Origin: Clostridia bacterium
GTDB taxonomy: Bacteria; Bacillota; Clostridia; Oscillospirales; RGIG8002
Direction of reading: 5' to 3'
DNA length: 35,688 bases
Assembly: GCA_017616855.1 (NCBI GenBank)
Contig: JAFZXI010000016.1
Coordinates: forward strand, 1 to 35,688
Shown: positions 32,486 to 35,688 of the stretch, piece after piece
How the letters are laid out: each line of letters starts with the position of its first letter
How positions within the stretch are numbered: the first letter of the stretch is position 1
The notes under the pieces: generated by a model
The model's database searches: none
Told to the model about the DNA's origin: nothing
Seen by the model: only the letters and a program-made list of their open reading frames with translations
Made by a program: the position numbers and the translations under genes

Positions 32486-34822
32486 ATGGATTACAAGTAC
32501 GGACATTTTAACAACGACGGCACGGAGTTCATCATCACGCGCCCCGACTGCCCGCGCGCGTTCGATAACTTTCTCTTTAACGAATGCTCGCAGGCGAACG
32601 TCGAGCAGACCGGCGTGGGCTGGTTCGACTACCAGGTCGACGAAAAGGAAGCGATCCAGCTCTATACCGGCATCGGCCGCATCTGCGACTTCGACGTTTT
32701 CGGCAGAGACCACCTTATGAGCCGCCTCATCTACGTCCGCGATAACGAAACGGGCGAGTTCTGGACGGTCAACTGGGAACCGGTCAAGGCGAAGTACGAG
32801 AAGTTCGAGTGCGTCCAGGGCCTCGGCTATTCGATAATCCGCAATCAGACCAACGGCATCGCCGCCGAAATGACCGTTTTCCTGCCCGCCGGCCCCGTCG
32901 CCGCGGAACTTTGGCAGCTTTCCTTCGAGAACGTTTCCGGACGTCCGCGCGACATTTCGGTTTTCTGCTATAACCAGTATCAGTTCTCATTCAAATGGGG
33001 CTTCGACAGCTACGGCGACATGATCTACCGCAGCGTTTCCTTCGATAAGGAGAACAACGCCATCGTCGCGACGAAGCACCCCTTCATAAAGCCGCATAAC
33101 CACCTGACCGCGTTCTTCGCCTCCGACGAGCCCATCGCCGCGTTCGACGGAAGCCGCGCCGCCTTCGTCGGCAGATACGGCTCCCTCGCCGCGCCTGACG
33201 CCGTCATCGCCGGCGGATGCACGAACACCGAGGGCTCCGCGGAAGCGACCATAGGTGCCGCGCAGTATAACTTCAAGTTCGCCGCGGGCGATAAGAAGCG
33301 CATCGAAGTCGTTGTCGGCGTCGTGGACGACGCCTCCGAGGTCGGCGCGTTCAAGGCGAAGTTCATCGGCAGGACCGACGCCATGCTCGCCGAAGTAAAG
33401 GCGCATTTCGCCGCCCTCATCGGCAAGAACAAGGCGACGACGCCGGACGAGCAGTTCGACCGCCTGATCAACGTCTGGGCGAAGCAGGCGAACCTTTACG
33501 GCGCCGCCTGGGGACGCTGGGGCTATAACGGCTACCGCGACATCGTCCAGCAGGGGCTCGGCTGCGCCGCGCAGATCCCCGCCCGCACCCGCGAGATCCT
33601 CGTCGAAGCGCTGAAGCGCCAGTATTCGAGCGGCCTCGCCGTCCGCGGCTGGAACCCGATAGACGAAAAGGCGTATTCCGACAGCGCGATGTGGCTCGTC
33701 TTCACGCTGATAGCGTACCTGCGCGAGACCGGCGACTTCGACCTGCTGAAGCAGGAGGTCCCGTTCTACGACGGCGGCAGCGCCACCGTCCGCGAGCATA
33801 TCGACCGCGCGCTGACCTTCCTCGAGAACAACAAGGGCGCCGACCGCCTGCTCCTTATCAAGTTCGGCGACTGGAACGACTCCCTGACCGGCACCGGCAA
33901 AGAGGGCAGAGGCGAGAGCGTCTGGCTCAGCATCGCCTACGTCGAGGCGCTGACCGAAATGGCGGCGCTCGCGCACTACCTCGGCGAAGCGGACGCGGAA
34001 GCGGATTACCTCGCTCGCATGGAAGACATCAAGGCCGTCATCAACGATAAAGCGTGGGACGGCGACAGATACATCCGCTGTATCGACGACTACGGCAAGA
34101 AGGTCGGCGCCGCGGGCGCGAAAGCGGCTGAGATCTTCATGGAGCCGCAGTGCTGGAGCTTGATTTCCGGCGTCGCGACCGGCGAACGCGCCGAGCAGGT
34201 CATCAGGACCTGCGACCGTCTGCTCGGCAGCAAATACGGCTACCTGCTGCTCGCGCCCTGCTTCCGCGAGTTCGATCCCGGCATCGGCAGGATAAGCAGC
34301 ATGGAGCCCGGCATCGCCGAGAACGGCACCATCTATTCGCACCTGAATATATGGATGATCCTCGGCCTGCTCCGCATCGGCAAGGGCAACCTCGCCTATG
34401 AGCTTTTCAAGAAGGTATCCCCCGGCTACCTCGTCTCCGAGGACGACAACAAGGATAACAACCCGCCCTTCATGTACGCCAACTGCTACTTCGGGCCCGA
34501 CCACAAGAACAGCGCCTACATCACCGAGTTCAGCTGGATAACCGGCTCGGTCGCGTGGTTCACCACCGTCCTGCTGAACGAAATGCTCGGCGTCAAGCCC
34601 GACTTCGGCGGCATCGTCATCGATCCCTGCCTGCCGAGCGAGTTCAAGTCCTGCACCGTCAAGCGCGTTTTCCGCGGCGCTGAGTATAACATCTCCATCG
34701 AGAACCCGAAGGGGCTCGAGAAGGGCGCGGTCTCCATCGTCGTCGACGGCGAAGCTATCTACGATAACCGCCTGCCGCTGTTCGAGGACGGCAAGCACGA
34801 AGTCAAGGTAACTATTTCGTAA
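32486..34822 (+). CDS. GH94 family glycoside phosphorylase
   Basis: This 778-residue cytoplasmic enzyme has no signal peptide and begins like family members: YGHFNNDGTEFIITRPDCPR. The (alpha/alpha)6 core carries the WGYNGYRD block near residue 345, FGDWNDSLTGTGKEGRGESV at 460-479 whose aspartates include the catalytic acid, EPQCWSLISGVATGERAEQV, and GIAENGTIYSHLNIWMILGL, whose His is the phosphate-side position in cellobiose phosphorylase-type enzymes. GH94 enzymes split beta-glucosides with phosphate to give a sugar 1-phosphate; members act on cellobiose, chitobiose, laminaribiose and glucuronate-linked sugars, and the sequence does not say which. AAAGGA precedes the ATG. Confidence 0.9.
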   Translation: MDYKYGHFNNDGTEFIITRPDCPRAFDNFLFNECSQANVEQTGVGWFDYQVDEKEAIQLYTGIGRICDFDVFGRDHLMSRLIYVRDNETGEFWTVNWEPVKAKYEKFECVQGLGYSIIRNQTNGIAAEMTVFLPAGPVAAELWQLSFENVSGRPRDISVFCYNQYQFSFKWGFDSYGDMIYRSVSFDKENNAIVATKHPFIKPHNHLTAFFASDEPIAAFDGSRAAFVGRYGSLAAPDAVIAGGCTNTEGSAEATIGAAQYNFKFAAGDKKRIEVVVGVVDDASEVGAFKAKFIGRTDAMLAEVKAHFAALIGKNKATTPDEQFDRLINVWAKQANLYGAAWGRWGYNGYRDIVQQGLGCAAQIPARTREILVEALKRQYSSGLAVRGWNPIDEKAYSDSAMWLVFTLIAYLRETGDFDLLKQEVPFYDGGSATVREHIDRALTFLENNKGADRLLLIKFGDWNDSLTGTGKEGRGESVWLSIAYVEALTEMAALAHYLGEADAEADYLARMEDIKAVINDKAWDGDRYIRCIDDYGKKVGAAGAKAAEIFMEPQCWSLISGVATGERAEQVIRTCDRLLGSKYGYLLLAPCFREFDPGIGRISSMEPGIAENGTIYSHLNIWMILGLLRIGKGNLAYELFKKVSPGYLVSEDDNKDNNPPFMYANCYFGPDHKNSAYITEFSWITGSVAWFTTVLLNEMLGVKPDFGGIVIDPCLPSEFKSCTVKRVFRGAEYNISIENPKGLEKGAVSIVVDGEAIYDNRLPLFEDGKHEVKVTIS

Positions 34823-34860
34823 TCCGCGAATAGAATAAAGGGTAAAATGGATTTACGGGA

Positions 34861-35538
34861 GTGATATTTACGAAAACCGTTAAGACAAAAGAGCTTTTTG
34901 ACCTGACGAAATCGCGCGCGGGCGAGTGGCTCGCGCAGTTCGAGCACCCGTGGGAAGCGCTCGCCGGCATAAAGGAGTTTCTGCTCGCGCTCGGCCCGAC
35001 GCTGCCCGTCGATGAGTTTGACAACCCCGCCGAGGGCGTGTGGATACATAAGACCGCTAAGGTCGCCCCCACCGCGTTCATCGGCGCGCCCTGCGTCATC
35101 GACGAGGGCGCGGAGATACGCCATTGCGCGTTCATCCGCGGCTCCGCGCTGATAGGCAAGGACGCCGTCGTCGGCAACTCCGTTGAGGTCAAGAACGCGA
35201 TACTCTTCGAGAAGGCGACGGTGCCGCACTTCAACTACGTCGGCGACAGCGTCATGGGCTGGAAGGCGCATATGGGCGCCGGCGCCGTGACCTCCAACGT
35301 CAAGAGCGACAAGACGCTCGTCGTGCTTCACGGCTCGGACGAGGGCGATATCGAGACCGGACTCAAGAAGTTCGGCGCGATGGTCGGCGACGGCACCGAG
35401 GTCGGCTGCAACAGCGTGCTGAATCCCGGCTCCGTGCTCGGCAAAAACTGCATCGTTTATCCGACCTCCTGCTTCCGCGGAGTGCTCGCGGAAAACAGCA
35501 TATACAAGGGCAAAGGCGACGTAGCCGAAAGGAGATAA
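34861..35538 (+). CDS. Left-handed beta-helix acyltransferase, GlmU C-terminal-like
   Basis: This 225-residue protein has an N-terminal helical lead (about 1-55), then hexapeptide repeats typical of a left-handed beta-helix ([36 protein letters not shown]). His123 sits in [13 protein letters not shown], followed by [13 protein letters not shown], matching the catalytic histidine region of the GlmU acetyltransferase domain. The uridyltransferase domain of GlmU is absent. Position just before glmM suggests a role in making UDP-GlcNAc or a related sugar nucleotide. The start is uncertain. The GTG at 34861 is the only usable in-frame codon, but its only nearby GGGAG overlaps it. A five-codon frame ATG...TGA at 34847-34864 ends on the GTG and might couple translation. 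Confidence 0.72.
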   Translation: MIFTKTVKTKELFDLTKSRAGEWLAQFEHPWEALAGIKEFLLALGPTLPVDEFDNPAEGVWIHKTAKVAPTAFIGAPCVIDEGAEIRHCAFIRGSALIGKDAVVGNSVEVKNAILFEKATVPHFNYVGDSVMGWKAHMGAGAVTSNVKSDKTLVVLHGSDEGDIETGLKKFGAMVGDGTEVGCNSVLNPGSVLGKNCIVYPTSCFRGVLAENSIYKGKGDVAERR

Positions 35539-35540
35539 TC

Positions 35541-35688
35541 ATGGGCAGACTTTTCGGAACGGACGGCGTCAGAGGCGTCGTCAACAAGGAACTGACCGCC
35601 GACCTCGCGATGAAGGTGGGCAACGCCGCGGCGCGCGTGCTGACCGAAGCGGACGGCAAGCGTCCGGTCATCGCGCTCGGCATGGATA
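35541..35688 (+). CDS. glmM: Phosphoglucosamine mutase GlmM, partial
   Basis: Only the first 49 codons are in the window; the gene runs off the right edge. [20 protein letters not shown] is the conserved N-terminus of GlmM, with the substrate-contacting GTDGVRG. GlmM converts glucosamine 6-phosphate to glucosamine 1-phosphate for the cell wall precursor pathway. The active-site phosphoserine loop (near residue 100) lies beyond the edge. AAAGGAG lies 8 bases before the ATG, two bases after the beta-helix gene. Confidence 0.95.
   Translation, partial: MGRLFGTDGVRGVVNKELTADLAMKVGNAAARVLTEADGKRPVIALGMD

Noticed and set aside
30050-32713. 887-codon minus-strand open frame opposite the Clp ATPase gene
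   Set aside because: The plus strand encodes complete Walker motifs and zinc-finger cysteines, so the opposite frame is a shadow.
32987-34798. 603-codon minus-strand open frame opposite the GH94 gene
   Set aside because: Shadow of a full-length GH94 enzyme, with no motif of its own.

Overview
The window looks like a chromosomal segment of a GC-rich, low-motility-information Firmicute, most likely a gut- or rumen-type Clostridia. The evidence is sigma-A-type promoters, strong GGAGG-type ribosome binding sites, an energy-coupling factor (ECF) cassette followed by truA, a RuvC resolvase (Bacilli use RecU instead), a DUF5711 protein and a DUF5696 protein. Frequent ATA isoleucine codons in an otherwise GC-rich sequence and short AT-rich intergenic repeats fit the same guess. 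No 16S gene or species marker is present, so the taxonomy is inference.

Layout. 1-163 is the start of a macro-domain protein running off the left edge. 363-1121 (minus) is a histidine phosphatase, with a hairpin-rich intergenic repeat between the two. 1348-15966 is one clear transcription unit, with a TTGCCA-17-TATAAT promoter, eight tightly packed genes and a strong intrinsic terminator. It encodes a 1073-residue lipoprotein carrying a solute-binding domain, two pairs of sugar-type ABC permeases, an NHL-TPR-Yip1 membrane protein, a membrane-anchored DUF5696 protein, and a membrane-anchored protein that appears to combine a ricin-like lectin domain, a GH16-like domain lacking its catalytic residues, and a WD40 propeller. 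No ABC ATPase and no regulator is present. This is the most unusual part of the window.

15972-18697 is a second unit: a CNNM/CBS (HlyC/CorC) membrane protein and a CofE-like (F420-0 ligase family) protein. It converges on a minus-strand family 2 glycosyltransferase (18858-19808) across a bidirectional terminator flanked by heptamer tandem repeats. A divergent promoter region at 19833-19917 then starts a long co-directional run to the right edge: a secreted protein of unknown function, ruvC-ruvA-ruvB, an RlmI-like methyltransferase, ecfA1-ecfA2-ecfT-truA, a DUF5711 protein, a CvpA-family protein, pgsA with an unusual charged tail, a zinc-finger ClpE/ClpC-type ATPase, a GH94 phosphorylase, a GlmU C-terminal-like beta-helix protein and the start of glmM.

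How the genes may work together. The 1531-15925 locus probably binds, senses and imports a complex carbohydrate, presumably energised by an ATPase encoded elsewhere. The GH94 phosphorylase at 32486 and the GlmU-like/GlmM pair at the right edge feed sugar phosphates into central metabolism and the cell wall. The ruv cluster, truA, pgsA, cvpA-like and clp genes are housekeeping. No tRNA, rRNA, CRISPR array, insertion sequence or phage gene was recognised.
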